Shown: one piece after another, positions 1 through 8,544 of the stretch
How positions within the stretch are numbered: the first letter of the stretch is position 1
Layout of the letters: every line of letters begins with the position of its first letter
NCBI GenBank assembly: GCA_021811105.1
Contig: JAJZPM010000003.1
Coordinates: 62,001 to 126,000 of the forward strand
Length of the DNA stretch: 64,000 nucleotides
DNA from: Nitrospirota bacterium
GTDB taxonomy: Bacteria; Nitrospirota; Thermodesulfovibrionia; Thermodesulfovibrionales; UBA6898
Direction of reading: 5' to 3'
Notes under the pieces: generated by a model
The model's input: only the letters and a program-made list of their open reading frames with translations
What the model was told of the DNA's origin: nothing
Databases searched by the model: none
Translations under genes and position numbers: made by a program

Positions 1-1980
1 CTCTTCGACCCCTATGTGAAGTCCTGCGAGGGCAGGCTCCAGTGATTCATGGACCGGGTTTACATATGAGACACCGCTATTGCGGCTGAAAAGCCGCACT
101 TTTTTACTTGGAATCCAGCCGTTGCCGGCTTCCTCCGGATAGGAGCCGTCATTTCGTTTCCATCCGTGCATACCCGTATAAGCGACATAGTTTCGAGTGG
201 TAATTGCATAGGCAATAGGTTGGGCCGGCTTTTCGGTAATAAGGGCCTTAAACCGTACATAGTCCTTAGGGGAGATGACCTCGTCGGCGTCGAGGGTGAA
301 TATCCAGTCCCCCGATGCCCTTGACAACGACTCGTTCCTCGCCTCGGCAAAACTCCCCGTCCACACAAAATCATATACCTTCGCGCCGAATACCCGCGCG
401 ATATCCTTCGTCCGGTCGGAAGAACCCGTGTCCACCACGATCATCTCGTCGGCGAGCCTTCTCATGCTCCTCAGACATCTCGCCAAATTCCCCTCCTCGT
501 TCTTCACGATCATGCATAGAGACAGTGTGCCACGCCCCTTTTCTGTCCGGTCTATCTCCTTCGCCCCAATCGTATTCCGCACCTCAAGTCCGGCTGCCAG
601 GATACCGTCATCCACGCCAAAGGTCGCCATCGCGTCTTCGACCTCTTCAATTGCCGTGTCCCGCTTGCCCTGCCGTGGCTCATTCTCGGCAATGATAATA
701 TACTGATAGACAAAAAAGCGGAGCACCTCCTCCCTGTTGAGGCCGGTGAGGCTCATCTTCTCATGGGTCAGGCAGTTTCCGGTCTCCTGTATCTTGGAAA
801 CATCGACGGGCGGGTTCAGGACGTATTCCGTCTTCAACAGGGAAAGCCCTGCACCTAAAAAAAGACTCTCAATTTCACTCCGCGTGAAAAACCGCAGGTG
901 CGTTGCATCAAGAATGCCTGCACTCTCATATTTCCAGCTGCCCTGTATCAGGCTGTTGACCACAGTTATGTTCTGAACGTTAGGGACCGAGGCTATAACG
1001 TGTCCGCCGGGTCTAAGAAATCTCCTCAGACCGGCAAGGACGTCCCACGGGTTGTAGAGATGCTCCAGTACATCAAGGGCGATGATAAGGTCGAATTCAC
1101 CGTATTCCAGGCCGTGTTCGAGCAGATCGGCGCTTTCTATGTCAGCGACAATGACCTTGTCCAGGTACTGCCGCGCCAGCAGGGCTGCCTGCTCGGACAC
1201 CTCGACTCCCGCATAAAAATCCACCTGCCGCTCCTGCTTCAGCCTCTGTCCGGTGGCACCGCCCGCACAACCGATCTCAAGCACCCTGCTCGCCGCGAGT
1301 CCGTTTTTCACTATTGCCTCGATTATTTCGCCGCGGGCGAATGAATAATACGAGCCGGCCTTTCCGGACTGCAGGGGGCTGGCACTGTTGACGGCCTGAT
1401 TCACCTGGCTTGGTCCGGATGCCCGACTCCTGTAATCGCATTTGGACTCTTTCTTCCAGAGGATGCAGAAGCTGTCTCCCCATTGATCGCTGCCGTCCTT
1501 AAAGCCGGTCGGCCCCCAAATGGTCTTTGCCTCCAGTACTTCGAGACCGGCCCATTTGGCAAGCGCACGCAGACCGTCGGGATAGTATCTCCAGCAATCA
1601 ACGGGATGTCTGTGCTCCGGCCCTCTTGAAGGCGCTACGATACAGATCAGGCCGTTCTTCTTCAGCACCCGGGTCATCTCTCTGATGGCAAGCCAGGGAA
1701 ACTCCATATGTTCAAATTCCTGGCCTGAAATGATCACGTCATACGACTCGTCTTCCATCTCCACCCATGCGTTGGGGTTTTGGGGGACATAGTCGATCCC
1801 CGGGCTGCGCCGGAAGGCCAGACGTGCATAGACAAAGAGGGAATTATCAGAAAAAAGTTTCTCGTAGCCGCCTTCCGCTTCACAGCCGCCGACATCCAGA
1901 ATGCTGATCTTGCGGCCTTTGAAGTGCTGGGTGACGAGGCTGCGGAATTGCGACATAATCGTGAATGAGCTCTGGTGCAT
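1..1980 (-). CDS. Methyltransferase-methyltransferase-GT2 glycosyltransferase protein, 3' end cut by window edge
   Basis: The reading frame is open from ATG at 1980 to base 1, so 660 residues are visible and the C-terminus lies outside. GGGAG stands 8 bases before the ATG. Residues 24-180 form a class I SAM methyltransferase-like domain (ILDVGG at 27-32, then SGQEFEHMEFPWLAIREMTR). Residues about 208-400 form a second, clearer one (VLEIGCAGG at 233-241, DVLEHLYNPWDVLAGLRRFL). From 485 a family 2 glycosyltransferase starts (LSLCMIVKNEEGNLARCL, VVDTGSSDRT, LDADE). Known families of this build modify surface sugars; a role in flagellar or surface glycan synthesis is inferred from the neighbouring flagellar cluster and the SGNH and acyltransferase genes upstream. 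The substrate cannot be told. Confidence 0.85.
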   Translation of the reverse strand, partial: MHQSSFTIMSQFRSLVTQHFKGRKISILDVGGCEAEGGYEKLFSDNSLFVYARLAFRRSPGIDYVPQNPNAWVEMEDESYDVIISGQEFEHMEFPWLAIREMTRVLKKNGLICIVAPSRGPEHRHPVDCWRYYPDGLRALAKWAGLEVLEAKTIWGPTGFKDGSDQWGDSFCILWKKESKCDYRSRASGPSQVNQAVNSASPLQSGKAGSYYSFARGEIIEAIVKNGLAASRVLEIGCAGGATGQRLKQERQVDFYAGVEVSEQAALLARQYLDKVIVADIESADLLEHGLEYGEFDLIIALDVLEHLYNPWDVLAGLRRFLRPGGHVIASVPNVQNITVVNSLIQGSWKYESAGILDATHLRFFTRSEIESLFLGAGLSLLKTEYVLNPPVDVSKIQETGNCLTHEKMSLTGLNREEVLRFFVYQYIIIAENEPRQGKRDTAIEEVEDAMATFGVDDGILAAGLEVRNTIGAKEIDRTEKGRGTLSLCMIVKNEEGNLARCLRSMRRLADEMIVVDTGSSDRTKDIARVFGAKVYDFVWTGSFAEARNESLSRASGDWIFTLDADEVISPKDYVRFKALITEKPAQPIAYAITTRNYVAYTGMHGWKRNDGSYPEEAGNGWIPSKKVRLFSRNSGVSYVNPVHESLEPALAGLHIGVEE

Positions 1981-2013
1981 AAATGATCTCCCGTTTTCTC
2001 CGGCCTTCCCGAA

Positions 2014-3699
2014 TCAGGCGTTCTTTGTTTCGAGCATTTTCAGATACTCGTCTCTCCCTTTGAACCTGAACAGATACTTCGGGTCGCTTATATCCATTTT
2101 CCCATGGCTCACACAGTGCCGGCAGGTCTCCGATGGCCCGACCACCAATTCCTTTCTCAACCTGAGAATGGCCGAACTGTTCCAGACCTCTTCGACCGAA
2201 GATTCGCCGAGATTGCCCAATATGTATCTGTCCGGAAAATCCATGCAGCAGGGACCGACCCTGCCGTCGCTGTAGATATAGAGATGTTTAAAGGGATACG
2301 CGCAATAGAGTCCATGCGCGTTATTCTTCAGCGGAGCAGAAAATAAACCCGGCATAAACATGGCCACCCCGAGTTGGTCTGCAAGCTGTTTTGCCTCTGT
2401 AAATTTCCTGTCGGAAAGCTCCTGTTCGTGATACAGGCTTTCGCCTCTGAGTTCCGGTACATACATCACATTATGGTATGCAATGATCAGGTCAACACGA
2501 TATGACTTTGCAAACTCCACGACCTGGGGGAGTTCATGGATGTTGGATTTCATGCCTCCGAAATTCAGTATCAGCTTCGGGAATAGGCTGTTATAGTGCA
2601 GCTTATATTTGTTAAGCAGCCCAAGGCTGTTCCTCAACGTCTCTATACTCCCGTTGATCCTTATCTTGTCATAAGTATCTTTGCTCACCCCATCGCACGA
2701 AAAGCTCAGTTCATGGAGACCGCTCTCTACTATCCTTTTTGCAGTCTCTTTATTGAGCAACTGCAGATTTGACGTAGAATGGACCCGCACGTTGTTTTGC
2801 CGGGAATCTTCTACAAAAAAGAAGAAATCTTTGCATAACAGCGGTTCTCCCATGCCGACAAGGTGGATGTCACTTAACTGTTCCAGAACAGGATGGATTC
2901 TCCTGTCCCAGAGGGTCTTCTGGAAGAAACCCTTCTTATGGCCACCGGCATATTGAAAACACTGAGGGCATCTGAGGTTGCAGGAGCTCGATACTTCCAC
3001 CTGCAGGGACTTCAGTTCTCTGACGGGCGCCGCATAATCCATCAGATCACCCTGCCTTGCCCGCAGGCGTCCTTCCAGATCGCTCTTGTCCGCAACATCC
3101 ACCCAGGCGCCACTGGCCACATCAAAAAGTTTTATCACACGGCAGGGGTTGCCGGCAGCGACGCAATAATCGGGGATATCTTTCGTGACAACGGTATTGG
3201 CCCCGATCACGCAATGCCGGCCGATCCGGACGTTGCCGACAACGACCGTGTTCGTCCCTATCCACGTGTCGTCGCCGATTATAATCCGGTCTTCATGCGT
3301 GGATATGCCCTGATGTAGTATCGGGACCCCGACATGCCGGTATTCATGGTTGTGATCACTTATTAAGATACTGGGGCCGAGCAGAACGTTCGCTCCTATA
3401 GTTATTTTGTTGGCTGCGGAGATGGTGCACCTTCTCCCGATATTAGTTCCTTCCCCGATTTCGATCATGGGCTGGAAATTTGTATTATTAAAGGCGATGT
3501 TGAGCCAGCAATCCTTCTGGATCACGACATTGTTTCCGAAGCGCATCTTCTGTATCCCCCGTATGTCGCAGGTCGGGTCGATGGCAACATTACCAGGACG
3601 GGGGGGATCCGCCGCCGCATGTTCCCTCTGTCCGTCGTTCCCCGCATTAGCTTCCTGCATCATCGACATATACTTCTTTATGTCCTTGTCTTCGATCAT
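2014..3699 (-). CDS. Left-handed beta-helix acyltransferase fused to radical SAM/SPASM domain
   Basis: 561 residues from ATG 3699; a longer frame to 3834 exists but overlaps the upstream gene, and the chosen start matches the start of that gene (MIED.DI). Residues about 45-185 are hexapeptide-repeat acyltransferase (IGEGTNIGRRCTISAANKIT, then SDHNHEY with the likely catalytic His at 116/118, IGANTVVTKDIPDYCVAAGN). From about 230 follows a radical SAM domain with CNLRCPQC (Cys 240, 244, 247) and a C-terminal SPASM-like region (GLYCAYPFKHLYIYSDG, GPCCMDF, CRHC). Known roles: acyltransferases of this type O- or N-acetylate sugars; SPASM enzymes modify peptides or sugars by radical chemistry. Which substrate the fusion acts on is unknown. 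It lies 7 bases after the SGNH gene and 33 bases before the glycosyltransferase gene, probably one operon. Confidence 0.85.
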   Translation of the reverse strand: MIEDKDIKKYMSMMQEANAGNDGQREHAAADPPRPGNVAIDPTCDIRGIQKMRFGNNVVIQKDCWLNIAFNNTNFQPMIEIGEGTNIGRRCTISAANKITIGANVLLGPSILISDHNHEYRHVGVPILHQGISTHEDRIIIGDDTWIGTNTVVVGNVRIGRHCVIGANTVVTKDIPDYCVAAGNPCRVIKLFDVASGAWVDVADKSDLEGRLRARQGDLMDYAAPVRELKSLQVEVSSSCNLRCPQCFQYAGGHKKGFFQKTLWDRRIHPVLEQLSDIHLVGMGEPLLCKDFFFFVEDSRQNNVRVHSTSNLQLLNKETAKRIVESGLHELSFSCDGVSKDTYDKIRINGSIETLRNSLGLLNKYKLHYNSLFPKLILNFGGMKSNIHELPQVVEFAKSYRVDLIIAYHNVMYVPELRGESLYHEQELSDRKFTEAKQLADQLGVAMFMPGLFSAPLKNNAHGLYCAYPFKHLYIYSDGRVGPCCMDFPDRYILGNLGESSVEEVWNSSAILRLRKELVVGPSETCRHCVSHGKMDISDPKYLFRFKGRDEYLKMLETKNA

Positions 3700-3706
3700 G
3701 TCCGGG

Positions 3707-4581
3707 TCATCCTTTCTCCTGGCGTTTGTTACCACGGGATCCAGGCATGGAGGGATGAAGAATGTGTTGCAGCCGCTCCCGAAATAAAGGCAGCGCGATC
3801 TGCCAGGCAGTTTGTCCGAGATGCCCTCCGTCAAAGTAGAGTTCGCTCTGTGTTTCCATGGTGTCGGTAAGCAAGAAGGGCAGTACCGTTATATATTCTA
3901 TTCCACTCGTCTCACAAGAGCGACCCAGGAGTCTGGAAAACTCCAGGGTAATGACATTTCTCTCCTGAGACGTCCCGTAATTTGGCCATTCAGGATTCGT
4001 GACAACAAGACAGTTGCTGGCTACCGGGCCCCACACAATTGGCTTGTAACCCTGCAATACCACCTCATGGAGGAATGCGAGATATCTCAGGACGGTAATT
4101 GTAATGGAACGCTGCAGATCAGGCGTGAATGCGGCATTTTTGTGACCTAGTCGCTTAATGATATGAAATCTGCAATCTATTTCACCGAAGGCAAAGACCG
4201 CACCATCCCAATCGGCGGGATTCTCTCTTTTGAGAATATCAAAAATCCTTTCCCTTGCCATAAGAGTTGATTGTCTCTCAACTAAAGAGGCAGCCAATAC
4301 CGGTCCCAAGTGAAATACGTGAAAGTTCATACCAAAAAGGGTAGATTCCCTGAAATCTTCCACTATCTTGTCCTCTCCGGCAAAAAAGAAAGAATGACTA
4401 TCCCAAACACCATAAACCGTGAAGGAAAATTCTTTTCGGCAGGTGCATCATTGCAGCAAGGACCGTTGTCGGGGTGACGGCTGCCGAGATAACTTTCCGA
4501 CCCTTCAATAAAAGCATCGGTCTTATCTCGCGCCTTCTCTATAATCGCCAAATAGTTTTCAATATCCGTATCTTCTATCAT
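3707..4581 (-). CDS. SGNH/GDSL hydrolase-like protein, split by a frameshift near 4430
   Basis: Two overlapping frames make one protein. Frame A starts at ATG 4581 (MIEDTDIENYLAIIEKARDK) and stops at 4363. Frame B runs to 3707 and carries the SGNH blocks: VWDSHSFFF (block I, encoded about 4410-4385), FGEIDCR (block III) and YFDGGHLG (Asp/His dyad). Frame B has a stop at 4448-4450 and no start before block I, so the two frames must be joined by a -1 shift between 4448 and about 4410, where AAAAG and TTTT runs lie (4426-4436). The joined product is about 291 residues. A homopolymer sequencing error, a true mutation or programmed slippage are all possible. SGNH proteins of this kind act as esterases or acetyl-transfer partners on glycans. 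It leads the putative glycan operon. Confidence 0.65.
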
Positions 4582-4649
4582 GTCCCGGTCGTCTCCGCCT
4601 TTGCTTTCCCTCGATCACGACTTTGTCACGACATCTCCACAGCAATCGA

Positions 4650-4674
4650 CATGCCAGGACTATTCCCCGGCATG
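4650..4674. repeat. Inverted repeat upstream of the SGNH gene
   Basis: Arms CATGCC and GGCATG, with two more pairs inside after one mismatch, around a loop of about 6 bases. There is no T-run on either side, so it is not a terminator. It could be an operator or leader hairpin for the minus-strand genes. Confidence 0.35.
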
Positions 4675-4854
4675 AGAGAAAAACCCTTTTCGTCGCCGCC
4701 AAGTCATTGTTTACAGTGAACGTTTCCGGAAAAAATCACACCTCTCCGGCCCGGTTTTCCCATAGTAAGCCGTCGTCTTCGCCGGCGCTGCTGTCAACTT
4801 CTTGACTCCTTTACGCCCCATACCACATGTATCGACTCAAAGGGTCAAAGCCAT

Positions 4855-4882
4855 TAAAGATTACGCTCTCCTTTGACGATAA
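4855..4882 (+). promoter_or_regulatory. FliA (sigma-28) promoter of the TPR gene
   Basis: TAAA at 4855-4858, 16 bases, then GACGATAA at 4875-4882, against the FliA consensus TAAA-N15-GCCGATAA. Transcription would start near 4889, leaving a short leader with GGAG at 4893-4896 before ATG 4908. Two other sites of the same form lie upstream of flgM and cheW. Confidence 0.65.
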
Positions 4883-4907
4883 AGACATCAACGGAGAACG
4901 AATAGCT

Positions 4908-6113
4908 ATGGATCCGCTAATAGGAATAAGTTCGGCAGCAATTGTAGACAGTTTCTTCTCTGCTACCGCCACGTCGCAGGGCCAGTTGGACTATCTGGCC
5001 AACAGCACCCTCTCAAGAGGGATTGATCGCTATACGAAACAGGACTACGCCGGCGCTGTCCAGGATTTCAGGAGCGCTATCGGTCTCTCACCCTCCTCTG
5101 ATAATTCAGCCAAAGCATACGATTATATGGCGCAGGCATACATGAAGCAGAACAAAAGTGCCGAGGCCATCAAGACATACAAAGCGGCCATCAGCGTGGA
5201 TCCTTCAAACGATGGCTTTCATCTCAGCCTCGGTGACATTTACTTCAAGAACGGACAACAGCCGGAGGCCGAGGCAGAGTATCTGCTTGCGGTACGGTTA
5301 AACCCTAATTCAGCAGATAACAGGTATTCGCTCGGGCAGGCATATTTGGCGTCAGGCCGGGTCAGTGAGGCCGAAGTGCAATTCGAGAGCGTGACGAAAC
5401 TTGCTCCAAACAGTTCCACCGGATATTACGGACTGGGACAGGCATTCAGGCAGACAGGGAAATTCAACGATGCGCTTTCCCAACTTAACAAGGCAATAAC
5501 CCTTGATAAAAATTTTGCGAATGCCTACCTTGAGCTGGGTAAAACCTATGCAGATATGGGAAACATGGACCGGGCACAGAAACAGTCGGACATCCTACAG
5601 AACATACAATCTTCTTTATATTCCGATCTGCAGGGCTATATGGACCAAGTCTCTAATCCGAAGTTTCAGGCCGTATACAGCACAAACGGGTTCAGCACGT
5701 TTTTGGGTCCAAAAACTGCCGTCGCCAATTTAGACCCGGCACTCTCGTCCCCGAATACTTCCAAAAGTTTTATTATGAATTTCGCATTCTCAAAAGAAAT
5801 GGACGCGGATTCCGTTCAAAATATCGCTAATTGGCAAATAAGCAGAGAGTCGGGGCCATATACAAGTGATGACTATAACTTCGGGATGCCCCTTCCCTCA
5901 ACCGAAGTCACCCCCCCTGTCATGCCGTCAGCGGTCGCTTATAACCCTGAAAGCCGGACGGCTGTAATGACCTTCAGGATCGCGCAAAATGCCGCTGGCG
6001 ACGGAACAATGGATCCTTCACATATTGCATTTAAGTTTAACGGGATAGACGCCTACGGCAAAAAAATGGACCCTTCGGCTGACCAATACAGCGGCTTCTC
6101 ACAGATCGTCTAA
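4908..6113 (+). CDS. TPR protein with C-terminal Ig-like domain, flagellar late class
   Basis: 401 residues. The frame is open from 4827, but that start lies upstream of the FliA promoter, whereas ATG 4908 (MDPLIGISSAAIVDSF) has GGAG at a good distance. No clear signal peptide. Residues about 35-250 hold five or six tetratricopeptide repeats (for example AYDYMAQAYMKQNKSAEAIK, FHLSLGDIYFKNGQQPEAEA, GYYGLGQAFRQTGKFNDALS). The last 120 residues (NFAFSKEMDADSVQNIANW onward) look like a bacterial Ig/SbsA-like beta domain. It is the only plus-strand gene inside the flagellar block. The FliA-type promoter suggests it is made late with filament components; its function is not known. Its stop overlaps the stop of fhlX by 3 bases. 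Confidence 0.8.
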   Translation: MDPLIGISSAAIVDSFFSATATSQGQLDYLANSTLSRGIDRYTKQDYAGAVQDFRSAIGLSPSSDNSAKAYDYMAQAYMKQNKSAEAIKTYKAAISVDPSNDGFHLSLGDIYFKNGQQPEAEAEYLLAVRLNPNSADNRYSLGQAYLASGRVSEAEVQFESVTKLAPNSSTGYYGLGQAFRQTGKFNDALSQLNKAITLDKNFANAYLELGKTYADMGNMDRAQKQSDILQNIQSSLYSDLQGYMDQVSNPKFQAVYSTNGFSTFLGPKTAVANLDPALSSPNTSKSFIMNFAFSKEMDADSVQNIANWQISRESGPYTSDDYNFGMPLPSTEVTPPVMPSAVAYNPESRTAVMTFRIAQNAAGDGTMDPSHIAFKFNGIDAYGKKMDPSADQYSGFSQIV

Positions 6114-6376
6114 TTTTTCTGCAGCTTGTAAATGAAAACAAGTATCTCGGCAACGGCCTTGTACAACTCCGGAGGGATGTCCTGATAGAGGTCGAGAGAA
6201 GAGAGGACCTCGACCAGTGCCTTGTCTTCCTGTATGGGTATCCCGTGCGTCCTCGCGATCTCCTTGATCTTCTCGGCGACTTTCCCGCTTCCTTTGGCCA
6301 CGAGTTTTGGGACCGAATCCTCACCGTTCCTGTATTTTAATGCGGCGGCCTTCCCCGGTTTCTCTTTCACCGTCAC
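6110..6376 (-). CDS. fhlX: FhlX, FlhB C-terminal-domain-like export protein
   Basis: 88 residues resembling the cytoplasmic C-terminal part of FlhB without the membrane domain (ALKYRNGEDSVPKLVAKGSG, IPIQEDKALVEVLSSLDLYQ, IPPELYKAVAEILVFIY). The NPTH cleavage motif is absent. FhlX-type proteins (YlqH in Bacillus) are known to sit beside a FliK-like gene, as here, where its start overlaps the end of the FliK-like gene by 4 bases. A role in export specificity switching is inferred. The full-length flhB is also present at 33.2-34.3 kb. Confidence 0.85.
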   Translation of the reverse strand: MTVKEKPGKAAALKYRNGEDSVPKLVAKGSGKVAEKIKEIARTHGIPIQEDKALVEVLSSLDLYQDIPPELYKAVAEILVFIYKLQKN

Positions 6377-7489
6377 ACCCTCGCGTCAAACCCCCGCGGC
6401 TTGATCACCCTGAAATTGATCGCCGTCCTCCGTCCCACATTGACGATTCTCAACGGCAGCCCTGAGTCCCTGAATCTTTTCTCCAGATCGCCCTTTCCCG
6501 AGTCCAGCAGAGATGCGGTATCGGCCCTTTCCGCATGAAAGGAAACGTTGAATGCGCCTCCGAACAGGGTAACCGACACCGAAAGCCTTCCGACGGATTC
6601 GAGTTCGAGCGTGATGTCGCACGTATAGGACCGGTCTTCCCCGGAACGGCCCTCCCTCAATGTAAGTTCCCCGTCCCTGAGGTCCCCCCAGGAAACGGGC
6701 AGGAAGGTGTAGAACACGTCATGTATCTGCGACGTCAACTGGAAGAACTCTATGTTTTTTATAAGGCGGTCGACCACATTTGCCGCAGCGGCCGGCGAGC
6801 GCCCGGAAGACCTCAGCGAGTCCTCAATAGTTTCGTCTTTCAGCAGTTCCCTGAATTTGAGCAGCAGCCCCTTCAGGTCAGGATCGGAAAAAAGACGGGA
6901 CAATATTCCGCCCTCATTACCCTGCATGACTTCCTGCGCTGCGAGTTTCAGTCTGGCCTCAAAAAGCAAACCCGACCCCTCGACAGAGGTCCTAAGAAGG
7001 TTTGCATTTAACTTCTCCACTTCGGGGAGTAAATTGCTCGATACTCTCAAGTTCGGGATAAAGGGCACGTATTTCCTGCGGCAACGACCTGAAAATATCC
7101 CTGATGATATTCAGGTCTGTACTATTTATCCTTGAACCTGAGAGCTCCGACAACACAGTGAGCACCGCCTTCGGGACTTCCGCCGCATTCGCGTCCTCCG
7201 CTGTCCCGCCATTTTCCCGTATCCCCATAAGCTGGAGCCTTATCTCTTTATCTCCGCCGATCACCTTGAGGAATACGGTGTCGCCGTTTTCCAGAGGGAC
7301 GGCCGATTTGGCCGTAATGATGCCCCTTTGGCCGTTGCCCTGAGTAATGCGTATAGACATCAATCCGGCTTGCATTGCATTGATCACTTCAGCCTTCACG
7401 ATGTCCCCCACGGTTAAAGAGAGGTCTCTCCCGGATGGTTTCAGGAAGGTGAGGAGAGTATCTGATCTTATTATGAGCGGAGTTTGCAT
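6373..7489 (-). CDS. FliK-like hook-length control protein, split by a frameshift at 7024-7027
   Basis: Frame 1 (ATG 7489 to stop 6992) gives 165 residues starting MQTPLIIRSDTLL. Frame 2 (to stop 6373) carries SGLLFEARLKLA and a C-terminal beta-rich part (CDITLELESVGRLSVSVTLF, DLEKRFRDSGLPLRIVNVG) like the Flg_hook domain of FliK. The frames overlap by about 75 bases. Joining them at CCCC (7024-7027) by skipping one base gives a natural reading, SIEQFTP-EVEKLNANLL, and a protein of about 371 residues like the YlqG/FliK relatives that accompany FhlX. An indel error or true mutation is most likely; two coupled genes cannot be excluded. It follows flgL by 41 bases. Confidence 0.65.
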
Positions 7490-7530
7490 TGCATGTCCGG
7501 GAAAGACGGATACACAGACGTACTAAGCCT

Positions 7531-8541
7531 TTACTTTAAGAAATCCAATAGCGACTGAGAGAGGATGCGTGCCGATGCCTGCTGCAGCGCCCGAAGAGCT
7601 ACGCTCGTTTTTTGGAGGTCGGTTATAGTCTCAGTCATGTCTGCATCCTCTGTCGCAGAGAGAGAGTTTTGAAGAGAGAGGTTGAATGACGTAAGCCTTG
7701 TATTCTGGTCGTCGATTGCATTCTCTCTCACCCCGTTTTCGGCCTGGACAGTCTGGATATGTGTGCGCGCGTCCAAGAGAGGCTGCACAAGGGCGCTTAT
7801 TCTACGGGTATCGTTGGCATTCAGGGCAGTCGCCATAATATCGGCCATCTGCATAAAATTGTCATAGCTGAACTGGTCAACGATATTATTGCCGGCGTCG
7901 AGTATCGCAACGTTGGTGGTGGTGGTCCCCGGCGCACCCGCCGTGTATTGGATGGAACCACCGCCAGGCAGTTGGACGGTCTGCGCTGCGGTCAGTGGAA
8001 GACTGAAGACGCTATTGCCCGCGAAATTAATCGGCATGTTGGTGTTCTGGTCTATAGGAACATTAGAGATGCCCGAGTCTCCCTGATATGCGAAAGTTGC
8101 AGGGTCGAACGCCTGCGTATCCGTCTTGTATCCCGAAAATACATACTTGTCCAGGTATTTGCTGTTGGCCAGGCTCGTAAGTATGTCCCTGTACTGGATG
8201 ACCTGTCCGGCAAAGGCGGTCCTTTCATCCGCCGACAATTCTCCGGATGCGCCTTGAGAGGCGATCCGACCGAGACTGGACAGCGTGTCGGAAGCTGAAG
8301 AAAGCACTTTATCGGTAAAGTCGAACCTGTTCCTGACGTCGGCGATGTTACTCTGATAGCGGTCGTTCAAATCGATGCTCAGCTTATAGTCCAAGGCTTT
8401 TATTGTGCCGATCACGTCATCTGAGGGCCTCGAGATCTTTTTCCCCGAGGACAGGCGATTACTAATTGCTGAGAGATCCGCCATGGTCTGCTGCAGCGCA
8501 CGGGAAATCTGGTCATATATCGTAAATGATGTGGTTCTCAT
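7531..8541 (-). CDS. flgL: Hook-filament junction protein FlgL (HAP3)
   Basis: 336 residues. The N-terminal flagellin-like helix (MRTTSFTIYDQISRALQQTM, ISNRLSSGKKISRPSDDVIG) and the C-terminal helical end (TSVALRALQQASARILSQSL) are both present, with a variable beta-rich middle. The length is in the normal range for FlgL. It forms the junction between hook and filament together with FlgK and is secreted by the flagellar export apparatus. It starts 3 bases after flgK and shares the flgM-N-K-L transcript driven by the FliA site at 10959-10985. Confidence 0.95.
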   Translation of the reverse strand: MRTTSFTIYDQISRALQQTMADLSAISNRLSSGKKISRPSDDVIGTIKALDYKLSIDLNDRYQSNIADVRNRFDFTDKVLSSASDTLSSLGRIASQGASGELSADERTAFAGQVIQYRDILTSLANSKYLDKYVFSGYKTDTQAFDPATFAYQGDSGISNVPIDQNTNMPINFAGNSVFSLPLTAAQTVQLPGGGSIQYTAGAPGTTTTNVAILDAGNNIVDQFSYDNFMQMADIMATALNANDTRRISALVQPLLDARTHIQTVQAENGVRENAIDDQNTRLTSFNLSLQNSLSATEDADMTETITDLQKTSVALRALQQASARILSQSLLDFLK

Positions 8542-8544
8542 ACG

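Larger units (their letters stand above)
4582..4907. other. Divergent intergenic region, 326 bases
   Basis: Separates the minus-strand glycan genes from the plus-strand TPR gene. It holds the FliA-type promoter of the TPR gene (4855-4882) and an imperfect inverted repeat at 4650-4674 (CATGCC and GGCATG arms) about 70 bases upstream of the SGNH gene. No convincing promoter for the minus-strand genes and no coding sequence were recognised. Confidence 0.6.
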
